DNA of 42,963 bases from Vibrio sp. Isolate32 (GCF_022397955.1 NZ_JAKEUQ010000027.1:31681-74643), one strand, 5' to 3'; numbered from the stretch's first letter, positions 16,803 to 25,902 are shown. Numbers and translations: made by a program. The notes: a model not told the origin generated them from the letters alone.

Positions 16803-18101
16803 TTAAGCAGGTTGCTGATTCATTAGCTCGTTGAAGCTAGCTTCTTTATCAGAAACTTGAGCTTTAGCGATGATTGCATCAATAGCTTGCTCTTCTAGAG
16901 CAACGTTGCGCATGTTGTTCATCATTTGCTCGTTTTGCTCGTAGTAAGCAATAACTTCAGATGGATCTTCGTATGCTGTAGCCATCTCTTCGATGATAGC
17001 TTTAACTTTCTCGTCGTCAGCTTTTAGCTCTTCAGTCTTGATTACTTCACCAAGTAGAAGACCTACAACTACGCGACGTTTAGCTTGCTCTTCGAACAGC
17101 TCACGTGGAAGTTGGTCAGCAGCTTCAGTGTTGCCACCGAAACGTTGAGCAGCTTGTTGACGTAGAACACCGATCTCTTGATCGATTAGAGCAGAAGGTA
17201 CGTCGATGTTGTTTTCGTTAACTAGACCGTCGATAGCTTGCTCTTTGATGCGGTTCTTAACAGCTTGCTTAAGCTCACGCTCCATGTTCTTACGAACTTC
17301 AGCTTTAAGACCTTCAACGCCGTCAGTTGCGCCGAACTTAGCAACGAATTCTTCGTTTAGTTCTGGAAGTTCACGAGCTTCAACTTTGTTTACTTTGATT
17401 GCAAACTTAGCTGCTTTACCTTTTAGGTTTTCAGCGTGGTAATCTTCTGGGAAGTTTACGTCGATTTCGAATTCCATACCTGCCGTTTTACCAACAATAC
17501 CGTCTTCGAAACCAGGGATCATGCGACCAGCGCCCATCTCTAGTGGGAAGTTCTCAGCTTTACCGCCTTCGAACTCTTCCCCGTCGATAGAACCAACGAA
17601 ATCGATAGTTGCACGAGAACCAGCGTCAGCTGCAGTGTCAACTTCAGTCCAAGTGGCTTGTTGCTTACGTAGAGTTTCGATCATCTCTTCAACGTCTGCG
17701 TCTTTAACTTCTACTGCTGGCTTCTCAACAGTGATGTTTTCTAGACCTTTCAGCTCAACTTCTGGGTAAACTTCAAAAGTTGCGTTGAATACTAGGTCAG
17801 CGCCTTCGTTGTTTTCAACTGATGCGAAAGTTGGTGCGCCAGCTGGGTTGATTTTCTCTTTAACGATCGCTTCGATGAAGTGACGTTGCATTACTTCGCC
17901 CATCACGTCTTGACGTACTGCTTTGCCGTACATTTTAGCAACCATCTTCATTGGCACTTTGCCTTTGCGGAAACCATCGAAACGACGGTTTTTCGCGATG
18001 TTGCGTAGTTCAGCTGTAACTGCATCTTCAATGTTAGCAGCAGGAACAGTAATATTAAGACGGCGCTCTAGGCCTTCTAGCGTTTCAACAGTAACTTGCA
18101 T
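16803..18101 (-). CDS. tig: Trigger factor (ribosome-bound chaperone)
   Basis: 432 residues, the E. coli length. Trigger factor docks at the ribosome tunnel exit and shields nascent chains. The ribosome-binding signature GFRKGKVPMKM lies near residue 45, the FKBP-type isomerase domain spans about 150-245 (ATIDFVGSIDGEEFEGG through FEIDVNFPEDYHAENLKGK), and a long helical C-terminal domain follows. GAGG precedes the ATG. A hairpin (18121-18136) sits about 20 nt before the ATG. The leader may begin at the sigma-32-type promoter near 18521, over 400 nt upstream. Confidence 0.97.
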   Translation of the reverse strand: MQVTVETLEGLERRLNITVPAANIEDAVTAELRNIAKNRRFDGFRKGKVPMKMVAKMYGKAVRQDVMGEVMQRHFIEAIVKEKINPAGAPTFASVENNEGADLVFNATFEVYPEVELKGLENITVEKPAVEVKDADVEEMIETLRKQQATWTEVDTAADAGSRATIDFVGSIDGEEFEGGKAENFPLEMGAGRMIPGFEDGIVGKTAGMEFEIDVNFPEDYHAENLKGKAAKFAIKVNKVEARELPELNEEFVAKFGATDGVEGLKAEVRKNMERELKQAVKNRIKEQAIDGLVNENNIDVPSALIDQEIGVLRQQAAQRFGGNTEAADQLPRELFEEQAKRRVVVGLLLGEVIKTEELKADDEKVKAIIEEMATAYEDPSEVIAYYEQNEQMMNNMRNVALEEQAIDAIIAKAQVSDKEASFNELMNQQPA

Positions 18102-18765
18102 TATATAAACCTCAAAACTGGCTCAGCAATCTGAGCATATGAGCCGTAACTTAGCTTTAATTCAAAAGCCGGCGTTGTTGGCTGCATCCTTGTGTTGTGC
18201 TCTATCCGAACACCTAATTTAAAATTGAGCATTGATGTTTGAATTGATCATTCAACCAAACACCAGACTAATCAGCGATATCTTCATCTTCACATACTTG
18301 TTAAGAGCTCAGTTTTCACTCGCTAATAAAAAGCAGCGAAGCTTGTTTTCGGAAACAAGAAAGGTATCTCCGATTAGCCTCAGGACAGAAATTTTAGACG
18401 CGACATTCTAGCGATCTGTTTAATCTCTGTCGAGCCGTTCACCTCTGCTTGATGATGAATGCTCTAAATTCGTCCAACTAAATGATACAAAAACGTTCAG
18501 AACATCACTTAGCACAACAGAAATGGGGACAATAGCGACTTTTTCAAGGGAATCGAGGGCTTTTTTTGCTAAAAACCTTAAAAAGAGATCTTGCTCTTGT
18601 TTTACCCCTCAGAGTCGATAACTTTTTCAACAATCTCCGTTACAAAGCCTTAACCTAATGCCATCTACTGGCTCTCTATTTTCAGTAAAAACTACCGCTA
18701 ATTGCTGTGATGAATGAGAGAAAGCAGGATTTATATTGTCGCCCCCGATTTAGCAGAGAACCAGC
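18102..18765. promoter_or_regulatory. 664-bp divergent tig/dctB control region
   Basis: No convincing gene is present. Visible elements: stem-loop GCTCAG/CTGAGC at 18121-18136 just before tig; dyad TTGAAT/ATTCAA at 18239-18255; stem-loop CTTGTTT/AAACAAG with a tetraloop at 18342-18359; and a consensus heat-shock promoter on minus at 18521-18548. The right third (18600-18765) should hold the dctB promoter, but I find only a weak TATATT -10 near 18734 and no clear -35. Confidence 0.5.
18521..18548 (-). promoter_or_regulatory. Consensus sigma-32 promoter upstream of tig
   Basis: On minus, CTTGAAA (18542-18548), exactly 13 bp, then CCCCATTT (18521-18528): a full match to the heat-shock consensus. 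The nearest gene downstream is tig, about 410 nt from the predicted start site, so either tig has a very long structured leader or a separate heat-shock RNA is made here. Confidence 0.75.
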
Positions 18766-20586
18766 ATGTTTCAAGCTTCGAGAATTCGTATCCTGTTGTT
18801 GATCGTCTACAGCGTCTTGATGACCCTTGGTGGTCACTGGGTATGGAATACGAGCCATCAAAGTTTGTTAAATGATCACCAATCTAACTTAGACCGCTTT
18901 TCCGTCCACATTGCCAGCCAATTGGATAAGTTTGCCCATATCCCTGAGCTGCTTTCGAAGGATAAAGAGCTGGTTGATGCCCTGCACTCACCAAGCAACA
19001 CTGCTCAGATTGAACTCACCAATCGCTATCTAGAGCACGTAAACTCAGTGATTCAGGCGTCTGACACCTATTTATTGGATAGCATCGGTACCACTATCGC
19101 GGCAAGTAACTGGAACCTAAAACATTCTTTTGTTGGGCGTAATTTTGCCTTTCGCCCTTATTACCAACAAGCCATTCAAGGACATGAAAAGCAGTACTTT
19201 GCTTTAGGTTCGACTTCAGGAAAGAGAGGCTACTATTACTCTTATCCGGTCTCTTATGCTGCTGAAATCATTGGTGTAATTGTGGTAAAAATGGATTTAT
19301 CTTCGATTGAAGCAAGCTGGCAAGGTAAACAGAGCTTTTTTGTCGCGGATGATAAAGACCAGATTATCTTTATGTCGAGCAACCCTGAATGGCTTTTCAA
19401 AAGCCTTCAGCCACTAAGCGAAGCACAACACACTCAAATTCAAGAAAGCAGGCAGTATCTCGATACAAAAATAGAAAGCCTGCACTTCTCCGGCGATTTA
19501 GACAATGTCACCAGTCGTATTGAGTCGCCACACAAACTCGTCCAAGAGCAGTTCTTTAGCTCATCTCGCTTCCTAGCCGAGCCAAAACTCACCATACGGG
19601 TATTTTCTCCGACCCACTTAGTTTGGTGGGACTTGGTTGCTTACCTTGTGGTTTTGAGCCTTGTTTTTGCGATTATTTATCTAACGATGCAACTCAATCT
19701 CCATCGACAACAAAGACGTGTTCAGATAGATAGGCTGCAATCCGAAGCAAAACAAAAGCTCGAATTTCAAGTGCTTGAGCGTACATCGGAGTTGCATGTC
19801 GAGATCAAACACCGCATCGAAACCGAGCATGTGCTGAGGCAAACTCAAGACGAGCTCATCCAAGCCGCCAAACTGGCGGTGCTAGGGCAGATGTCAGCGA
19901 GCATCAGTCACGAGCTAAACAACCCGCTCGCTGCAATTCGCAGTTATGCCGACAATGGCCGACTCTTCCTTGCCAAAGAAAAAACCGATCGTGTCGATGA
20001 CAATCTATCGCGAATCTCGGCACTCACTGATCGCATGGCGAAAATCAGCCACCAGCTTCGCTCCTTCGCCAAGAAATCCACTGCGGAAGAGCTACACACC
20101 TTACAAATACTCCCTGTATTACAATCATCGAAAGAGCTGATGAAGCCACAGCTCAAGAGTGAACGAGTTAAGGTCAACGAACTCCCTGAAATCTTTGATG
20201 CTTGCGTGCTCGCCAACGCTATTCAACTGGAACAGGTGATCATTAACCTGCTGACTAATGCGATTCAGGCGATGGAACAACAAGATGATAAACAATTAGC
20301 TATTCTGTTAGAGATTAGGGAGTCCGACCATCAACAAGCCCAGACCTTGCTGATTCATGTCGATGATAATGGTCCCGGCTTCACCTCCCCTTCGAACGGA
20401 CACTTTTTTGAACCCTTCCATACCACCAAGAAAAACGGACTTGGACTTGGGCTATCGATTTCTCAACAAATAATCAGCGGAATAAATGGCAAGCTCGTTA
20501 CAGGAAGCAGCCCCCAAGGTGGTGCTCGATTTAGTATAGAGTTACCCCTTGTTGAACAAGAACAGCAAGCAAAAACTCAGCAATAA
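18766..20586 (+). CDS. dctB: C4-dicarboxylate sensor histidine kinase DctB
   Basis: 606 residues. An N-terminal membrane segment (about 7-25) and a second (about 288-308) bracket a periplasmic double-PDC sensor domain, as in DctB. A coiled coil (315-365) leads to the kinase core: phospho-acceptor His382 in SASISHELNNPLAAIRSYADN, N-box near VIINLLTNAIQAMEQ, and G-boxes DDNGPGFTSP and GLGLGLSISQQI. It should sense succinate, fumarate or malate and phosphorylate DctD, whose gene starts 29 bp later. The module faces its target operon dctPQM. Confidence 0.92.
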   Translation: MFQASRIRILLLIVYSVLMTLGGHWVWNTSHQSLLNDHQSNLDRFSVHIASQLDKFAHIPELLSKDKELVDALHSPSNTAQIELTNRYLEHVNSVIQASDTYLLDSIGTTIAASNWNLKHSFVGRNFAFRPYYQQAIQGHEKQYFALGSTSGKRGYYYSYPVSYAAEIIGVIVVKMDLSSIEASWQGKQSFFVADDKDQIIFMSSNPEWLFKSLQPLSEAQHTQIQESRQYLDTKIESLHFSGDLDNVTSRIESPHKLVQEQFFSSSRFLAEPKLTIRVFSPTHLVWWDLVAYLVVLSLVFAIIYLTMQLNLHRQQRRVQIDRLQSEAKQKLEFQVLERTSELHVEIKHRIETEHVLRQTQDELIQAAKLAVLGQMSASISHELNNPLAAIRSYADNGRLFLAKEKTDRVDDNLSRISALTDRMAKISHQLRSFAKKSTAEELHTLQILPVLQSSKELMKPQLKSERVKVNELPEIFDACVLANAIQLEQVIINLLTNAIQAMEQQDDKQLAILLEIRESDHQQAQTLLIHVDDNGPGFTSPSNGHFFEPFHTTKKNGLGLGLSISQQIISGINGKLVTGSSPQGGARFSIELPLVEQEQQAKTQQ

Positions 20587-20615
20587 CCAGAATACAAAGA
20601 AGTAAAGGAATCACT

Positions 20616-21962
20616 ATGTGTCACGTCTATTTCATTGATGATGAATCCGATCTAAGAATGGCGATTGGACAGAGTTTCGAGCTTGCCGACATTGATGCCG
20701 AATTCTTTCCCGATGCGGAGTCTGCTCTGATCGCGATTCAAGAAAACGGCTTACCTCACGTGATCATCACTGATATCTGTTTACCGGGTCTATCCGGGCA
20801 TGACTTGCTCAACACTGTCATGCATAAAGACAAAGAGATTCCCGTCATCATGATCACAGGACACGGTGACATCTCGATGGCAGTGCAAGCGATTCAAGAC
20901 GGCGCCTACGATTTTATCGAGAAGCCTTTTGCCAATGAACGCTTAATAGAGACAACCAAACGCGCTATTGAAAAGCGCCAGCTGACCTTGGAAAACCTTG
21001 AACTCAAACGCTCACTCAAAGCCAGTAAAACTCTTGGACCAAGAATCATTGGTGATACTCAATCCATGACTGAGCTTCGCTCTGTGATTACCCATGTCGC
21101 TGACACCAACACCGATATCTTGTTATTTGGAGAGACAGGCACAGGTAAAGAGCTGGTCGCGCGCTCCCTACATGAGCAAAGCAGCCGCAGAGAACAAAAC
21201 TTTGTCGCAGTAAACTGTGGCGCCGTTCCTGAAAACCTAATTGAGAGTGAGCTCTATGGCCATGAAAAAGGCGCATTCACAGGCGCCGAGAATAAACGCG
21301 TGGGTAAATTCGAATTTGCTCAAGGGGGAACCCTGTTCTTAGATGAAATAGAGTCCATGCCGATGCAAGCACAGATACGCCTACTACGAGTATTGCAAGA
21401 ACGCGCCATTGAAAGGGTTGGCTCAAACGGCTTGGTGCCCCTGGATATCCGCGTGATTGCGGCCACTAAAGTCGACCTAAAAAAGGCTGCTGAAGAAGGA
21501 ACTTTCCGCCAAGATCTCTATTACCGACTTAATGTTGTGACCCTAGTTTTGCCACCGTTAAGAAGCCGCCAAGAAGATATCCCTGCGCTTTTCCATCACT
21601 TCTTGTTGGTCGCTGCGGCGCGTTACGGAAAAACAGCCCCAGCACTTCCAAAAAAGGAACTGCACGGGCTTTTAGTACATGATTGGCCTGGGAATGTGCG
21701 TGAGCTACGCAATAGCGCTGAACGCTTTATCTTACTCGGAAAATTAGCTCAATTGGGTGATGGAGCAAGCTCAGAAATCCACTCAGACGCTAGCATTAGC
21801 CTATCGGACCAAGTGGCAGAATTCGAAAAAACGGTGATCGAGCGCGCTTTGATTGAGAATGAAGGGAGTATAAAATTAACCATGTCTCAATTAAGTGTCC
21901 CAAGAAAAACGCTTTACGACAAAATGCAGCGTTACCAAATTAACAAAGATAATTTTAAGTAA
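20616..21962 (+). CDS. dctD: Sigma-54-dependent response regulator DctD
   Basis: 448 residues in three parts. The receiver domain has Asp53 in IITDICLPGLSG. The AAA+ activator domain has Walker A GETGTGKE (172-179), the sigma-54 contact loop GAFTGA (219-224) and Walker B FLDE (241-244). A Fis-type helix-turn-helix ends the protein (SIKLTMSQLSVPRKTLYDKM). Phosphorylated DctD should bind the two repeats at 25821-25873 and open the sigma-54 promoter of dctP. Forms an operon with dctB. Confidence 0.93.
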   Translation: MCHVYFIDDESDLRMAIGQSFELADIDAEFFPDAESALIAIQENGLPHVIITDICLPGLSGHDLLNTVMHKDKEIPVIMITGHGDISMAVQAIQDGAYDFIEKPFANERLIETTKRAIEKRQLTLENLELKRSLKASKTLGPRIIGDTQSMTELRSVITHVADTNTDILLFGETGTGKELVARSLHEQSSRREQNFVAVNCGAVPENLIESELYGHEKGAFTGAENKRVGKFEFAQGGTLFLDEIESMPMQAQIRLLRVLQERAIERVGSNGLVPLDIRVIAATKVDLKKAAEEGTFRQDLYYRLNVVTLVLPPLRSRQEDIPALFHHFLLVAAARYGKTAPALPKKELHGLLVHDWPGNVRELRNSAERFILLGKLAQLGDGASSEIHSDASISLSDQVAEFEKTVIERALIENEGSIKLTMSQLSVPRKTLYDKMQRYQINKDNFK

Positions 21963-22119
21963 AATAATAGATTTCAAAGTGAAAAATTAAGCCGTGAAAT
22001 ACAAGAATCAACATAGAAACAAAACTCAAAGCGCAGCTTGATCTCAAGCTATATCGAAACTGGCAGAGATTAGATTCCTCTTCCATAATTCATGCGTCGG
22101 TTATAAGGAAAAGTTGCAT

Positions 22120-22302
22120 ATGAATGAAAAAACGACCATTCCTATCATTGTAGAAACAGTGCTGATTGATGACCATTATGTAGTAGAAAAAAGGTCTGGG
22201 CGCGAGCGAAGAAAGAAGAAAGTACGCTGGAAAGGCTATGACAGACGTTTAAGAGGCACAGCAAGGCGTGGAAAAAATAAAGCGATAGATGAAAAGGTGT
22301 AA
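22120..22302 (+). CDS. Small very basic protein of unknown function
   Basis: 60 residues from the ATG at 22120, with AAGGA ten bases upstream; a TTG six bases earlier is also in frame. I do not recognise the family. The N-terminal half is mixed and acidic (TIPIIVETVLIDDHYVVEK) and the C-terminal half is rich in Arg and Lys with two clustered arginine motifs, RSGRERRKKK and GYDRRLRGTARRG. No signal peptide or membrane segment. The charge suggests nucleic-acid or anionic-surface binding, but that is a guess. It lies between dctD and the convergent dctM with no obvious partner. Its 3' end overlaps a second doubtful reading frame (22289-22471). Confidence 0.5.
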   Translation: MNEKTTIPIIVETVLIDDHYVVEKRSGRERRKKKVRWKGYDRRLRGTARRGKNKAIDEKV

Positions 22303-22387
22303 CTCTTCATATTATCGCCGTTATTTACAAGAAGATCCCTCCGGGCATGCCTGGTCTACTTACCGTGACAACACTAAAGCGTTTATC

Positions 22388-22417
22388 AAAATTACAAACA
22401 GCTTACGCTGTAATTTT
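22388..22417 (+). other. Bulged stem-loop in the dctD-dctM gap
   Basis: AAAATTA pairs with TAATTTT and, after a 4-nt bulge, CAGC pairs with GCTG around TTAC. There is no T-run on either side (a few T are in the stem itself). It may end or protect the transcript of the small gene at 22120, or help separate the convergent dctD and dctM transcripts. Confidence 0.35.
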
Positions 22418-22509
22418 GGAACTGGCATTCATCTAGGATTAAACCCGTGGGCTTCTGTATCCACAGAATAAAACCGTTCGTTAGACTAGACGTATATATA
22501 AACCGCCCA

Positions 22510-23871
22510 CTACTTGGTTATGATCTCTGGCCCCATCAAGGTGGTTGGTAACCAAGTTGATACCCAAGGCACGTAAGTTACGATTATCAAGAACAAGAAC
22601 ATCACACCAACCCACGGCAGCGCCGCCTTCACCACATTCATCATCGACATCTTGGCGACACCAGCGGTCACAAATAGGTTAAGCCCAACAGGCGGCGTTA
22701 TCATGCCTATCTCCATGTTCACCACCATCATGATACCTAAGTGGATTGGGTCAATACCGAGTGCAATCGCGATTGGGAAAACCAGTGGTGCAACAATGAT
22801 CAATAGACCAGATGGCTCCATAAACTGACCACCAATCAACAGCAATACGTTCACCATAATCAAGAAGGTGATTGGGCCAAGACCAGCCGATAGCATAGAT
22901 TCTGTAATCATTTGTGGAATACGTTCTTCTGTCAGAACGTGCTTCAGAATCAGTGCATTGGCAATGATAAACAGCAGCATGATCGTCAGCTTACCTGCGT
23001 CATAAAGCGTATCTTTAGTGTCTTTGTGGAAGAAGGTTTGGAACACTTTAACTATCGCTGATTTGGTGTTGTTCTTATCAGCGAACGGCCCCATATCTTT
23101 GTAGATAAAGTTAGCGATAAAGAAGGCGTACACCGCTGCCACTGCCGCCGCTTCGGTCGGAGTAAAGATACCACCGTAGATACCGCCAAGAATGATGACG
23201 ATCAGTAACAAACCCCAGCTTGCGTCTTTAGCGGCTGCGAACATCTCACCCCAACCCACAAACGGTTGCGCTGGAATCTTCTTAATGCGTGCTGCAATGT
23301 AGATAGCAATCATCAACATCACGCCCGCCAACAAACCCGGGATCACGCCACCAAGGAACATACGACCTACCGATACATCGGTTGCTGCTGCGTAAACCAC
23401 CATTACGATTGACGGCGGAATCAAGATACCCAAAGTACCGGCATTACAGATAACACCTGCAGCAAACTCTTTTGAGTAACCATTTTTGATCATACCTGCG
23501 ATAACGATACTACCGATTGCCACTACCGTTGCTGGTGAAGAGCCAGACAGCGCTGCGAACATCATACATGCCACAACCGACGCCATCGCCAAGCCACCCC
23601 GGAACCAGCCAACCATCGCGATCGCGAAACGAATAATACGTTTCGCCACGCCACCTGTAGACATAAAGCTAGAAGCCAAGATAAAGAAAGGAATCGCTAA
23701 CAGTGTGTAGTGACCGGCAAAAGCATTAAACAGAGTTTGTGCGACCGATGCCAATGATGCATCTGAATGCATCAACAAAAACAGGATGCTTGATAAACCT
23801 AAGGAAATCGCAATTGGCACACCGACCAACATAAAAGCAATTACCATCAAAAATAGAAATAACATTGCCAT
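22510..23871 (-). CDS. dctM: TRAP transporter large permease DctM
   Basis: 453 residues, about 12 hydrophobic segments. DctM is the ion-coupled transport subunit of the TRAP C4-dicarboxylate importer. Conserved family stretches include FFILASSFMSTGGVAKRIIRF, ALSGSSPATVVAIGSI and NMEIGMITPPVGLNLFVTAGV. It starts 2 bp after dctQ. A roughly 40-residue hydrophilic insertion (about 252-292, DMGPFADKNNTKSAIV...DTLYDAG) sits between membrane segments, as in other Vibrio and Pseudomonas DctM proteins. Confidence 0.95.
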   Translation of the reverse strand: MAMLFLFLMVIAFMLVGVPIAISLGLSSILFLLMHSDASLASVAQTLFNAFAGHYTLLAIPFFILASSFMSTGGVAKRIIRFAIAMVGWFRGGLAMASVVACMMFAALSGSSPATVVAIGSIVIAGMIKNGYSKEFAAGVICNAGTLGILIPPSIVMVVYAAATDVSVGRMFLGGVIPGLLAGVMLMIAIYIAARIKKIPAQPFVGWGEMFAAAKDASWGLLLIVIILGGIYGGIFTPTEAAAVAAVYAFFIANFIYKDMGPFADKNNTKSAIVKVFQTFFHKDTKDTLYDAGKLTIMLLFIIANALILKHVLTEERIPQMITESMLSAGLGPITFLIMVNVLLLIGGQFMEPSGLLIIVAPLVFPIAIALGIDPIHLGIMMVVNMEIGMITPPVGLNLFVTAGVAKMSMMNVVKAALPWVGVMFLFLIIVTYVPWVSTWLPTTLMGPEIITK

Positions 23872-23873
23872 GA

Positions 23874-24599
23874 TTAGTCTTCCTTACCGTTAGGCTTTGT
23901 ACCCGACACGTTGGTCTTGTTGTTCGTAGTCGAATCCAATACTGCAGTCGCGTCTTCGTCAGAACCCGCAAGCACATCCGCTTTCAACGCATCTAGCTCT
24001 TCTTCGGCTTCATGACCTGCAATCATGCGGTCGAGTTTGCCCGTCACAACTTGATAAGCAACTTGGATGAATCGGAACGTTAGTAATGCCATACCAATCG
24101 GCAATGCCATATAAGGGATAAAGCGTGGCAACTTTTCGTATCGCTCACCTTCATTCAGCCAGTCAGCAAGAAACTGAAGCATCTCTGGCATTGGGATATC
24201 ATCGGTTTCATACCATGCGCGATCGGTCGCGAATGGGTACCAATAGTTCCATGAACCAATGAGAAGTAAGATTGAAAAGGCAAGGCAGCTAGTGACGGCA
24301 ATTAACGCGTACACTTTGCGTAGCTTTTCAGGCGCAAGGTTGATGATGACATCAACACCAATGTGGAAGTGTTTTTTAACGCCGTAAGAAGCGCCTACTA
24401 ATACCATCCATGCGAACATGAATACCGTCAGTTCTAATGCCCATAAAATGTTGTCGTTGAACGCGTATCGAAAGACCACGTTCGCAAAAGTAAGTAGGGT
24501 CATTGCACCCAGAAAGAAGGCTATTAAAGACTCTTCAATTAAATCGGTGACTTTTCCGACTTTGGAAAATAAAGACTGTTCCATTTGAGACTGTTCCAT
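23874..24599 (-). CDS. dctQ: TRAP transporter small permease DctQ
   Basis: 241 residues with four membrane segments (about 25-47, 58-75, 98-120 and 165-185). DctQ pairs with DctM to form the membrane unit. It carries an extra periplasmic loop between segments 3 and 4 (SWNYWYPFATDRAWYETDD) and a long acidic tail (EEELDALKADVLAGSDEDA) that is longer than in many DctQ proteins. The start holds a tandem 15-bp duplication that gives MEQSQMEQS; GGAG about seven bases before the first ATG supports 24599. Confidence 0.93.
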   Translation of the reverse strand: MEQSQMEQSLFSKVGKVTDLIEESLIAFFLGAMTLLTFANVVFRYAFNDNILWALELTVFMFAWMVLVGASYGVKKHFHIGVDVIINLAPEKLRKVYALIAVTSCLAFSILLLIGSWNYWYPFATDRAWYETDDIPMPEMLQFLADWLNEGERYEKLPRFIPYMALPIGMALLTFRFIQVAYQVVTGKLDRMIAGHEAEEELDALKADVLAGSDEDATAVLDSTTNNKTNVSGTKPNGKED

Positions 24600-24639
24600 A
24601 AAATGCTCCGCTTATAATTGTTTTAATAAAGGGCAGCGG

Positions 24640-24657
24640 TAGGGAGCCGCCACCCTA
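24640..24657 (-). other. Stem-loop between dctP and dctQ
   Basis: TAGGG and CCCTA can pair around GC-rich sequence, with competing GCGG/CCGC pairings overlapping it. There is no T-run next to it. Such intercistronic structures in binding-protein operons usually give more binding protein than permease. Confidence 0.4.
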
Positions 24658-24665
24658 TAGCGGTG

Positions 24666-25661
24666 TTATTGGTTTGAAGCTAATGCTGCATCGATAAGAT
24701 CTGAACCGATGTCTTTTTCAAACTTCTTCCATACTGGTTGAAGTGCTGTTACCCATGCTTGACGCTGTTCAGGCGTCAACGTACGAACCTCACCACCGGC
24801 TTCGATGATGTTGTTTTTGTTCGCTAGGTTAACTTTTGAAGATTCAGCGTTACGCGTTTCAGAGACTTCCTGGACGATTGTGCCAAGCTGTGTACGTACA
24901 TCTTCAGGTAGGTCTTTCCAGAAGTCGTTTGACGTTACGACTAGGTAATCCAAAATGCCGTGATTGGTTTCAGTCACGCCGTCTTGCACTTCAAAAAACT
25001 TCTTACCGTAGATGTTTGACCAAGTGTTCTCTTGACCATCGATAACCTTAGTTTGCAGGCCACCGTATACTTCTTTGAACGACATTTTCTGAGGGTTGGC
25101 ACCTAACTGCTCAAACTGAGCCACCAATACGTCTGATGCTTGAACACGGAACTTCAAACCTTCTGCATCTTCTGGGCTGATAAGCGGTTTGTTCGCAGAC
25201 ATCTGCTTCATGCCATTGTGCCAGAATGCCAAGCCTTGCAGACCACGACGCTTCATTGCGTTCTTCAGCTTTTCACCAGATTCTGAGTTTTGGAAACGGT
25301 CAACGGCTTCTACATCTTCAAACAGGAACGGAAGGTCAAAAATGCGGTATTTCTTAGTGAACTTTTCAAATTTAGACAGCGAAGGTGCCGCCATTTGAAC
25401 ATCACCATTTAACAGGGCTTCCAGTACCTTGTTATCATCGTAAAGCGTTGAGTTTGGGAAAACTTGCATACAAGCTTTACCATTCATTTCCGTGTTTACT
25501 CGCTCTTCAAGTAGAGAAGCAGCGATGCCTTTCGGGTGCTTATCCGTGTTAGTTACATGACTGAATTTAATCACGATTTCACCTGGGTCACAGTTTGCAG
25601 CAGCATTAAAACTGGTGAGTGCCAGAGCAGATACAGACAGCAGGGTAAGAGGCTTAAGCAT
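24666..25661 (-). CDS. dctP: TRAP C4-dicarboxylate binding protein DctP
   Basis: 331 residues. A signal peptide (cut near residue 22, after FNAAA) is followed by the DctP fold: IKFSHVTNTDKHPKG, the carboxylate-binding Arg in EGLKFRVQASDV, and ENTWSNIYGKKFFEVQ. It captures succinate, malate or fumarate in the periplasm for DctQM. First gene of the dctPQM operon, with AAGGAG close to the ATG and a sigma-54 promoter about 60 bp upstream. Confidence 0.95.
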   Translation of the reverse strand: MLKPLTLLSVSALALTSFNAAANCDPGEIVIKFSHVTNTDKHPKGIAASLLEERVNTEMNGKACMQVFPNSTLYDDNKVLEALLNGDVQMAAPSLSKFEKFTKKYRIFDLPFLFEDVEAVDRFQNSESGEKLKNAMKRRGLQGLAFWHNGMKQMSANKPLISPEDAEGLKFRVQASDVLVAQFEQLGANPQKMSFKEVYGGLQTKVIDGQENTWSNIYGKKFFEVQDGVTETNHGILDYLVVTSNDFWKDLPEDVRTQLGTIVQEVSETRNAESSKVNLANKNNIIEAGGEVRTLTPEQRQAWVTALQPVWKKFEKDIGSDLIDAALASNQ

Positions 25662-25719
25662 TATTATTCTCCTTAGTAAACAAAGCAGCCCTTCAATGGG
25701 AACTGCGTGCTTTCACTAA

Positions 25720-25735
25720 GGCAATTAGTGCGCCA
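25720..25735 (-). promoter_or_regulatory. Sigma-54 promoter of dctPQM
   Basis: On minus, TGGCGCACTAATTGCC matches the sigma-54 consensus TGGCACN5TTGCA, with the invariant GG (-24) and GC (-12) ten bases apart. It lies about 60 bp before the dctP ATG. DctD, encoded in the convergent operon, is the obvious activator. Confidence 0.88.
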
Positions 25736-25820
25736 CATTGATACAAACCATTAACAACTCTTTAACCATAAGGCTTGGCAATATCGAGTCGCTCACCATG
25801 CAGCTCAGCTAATAATATTA

Positions 25821-25873
25821 ATGGGTGGGAAATGACCCATAGAATATTTATAAATGGGTGGGAGTTGACCAAA
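25821..25873 (-). promoter_or_regulatory. Tandem upstream activator sites, probably for DctD
   Basis: Two copies of an ATGGGTGGGA...TTGACC-like element lie at 25821-25840 and 25854-25873, same orientation, 33 bp start to start (about three helix turns). The first is a dyad (ATGGGT...ACCCAT). They begin about 85 bp upstream of the sigma-54 -24 element, the usual enhancer distance. Assignment to DctD is inference from position and symmetry. Confidence 0.65.
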
Positions 25874-25902
25874 TTATCAATGATGAAATAAATGTAAGGA
25901 GG

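Noticed and set aside
18235..18411. 58-codon plus-strand frame in the tig-dctB gap
   Set aside because: No ribosome binding site, mixed unremarkable composition, and it crosses two hairpins on the tig leader side.
22289..22471. Second small frame after the arginine-rich protein
   Set aside because: Weak ribosome binding site within the upstream gene, and it runs through a stem-loop. Kept only as part of a finding, not called as a gene.
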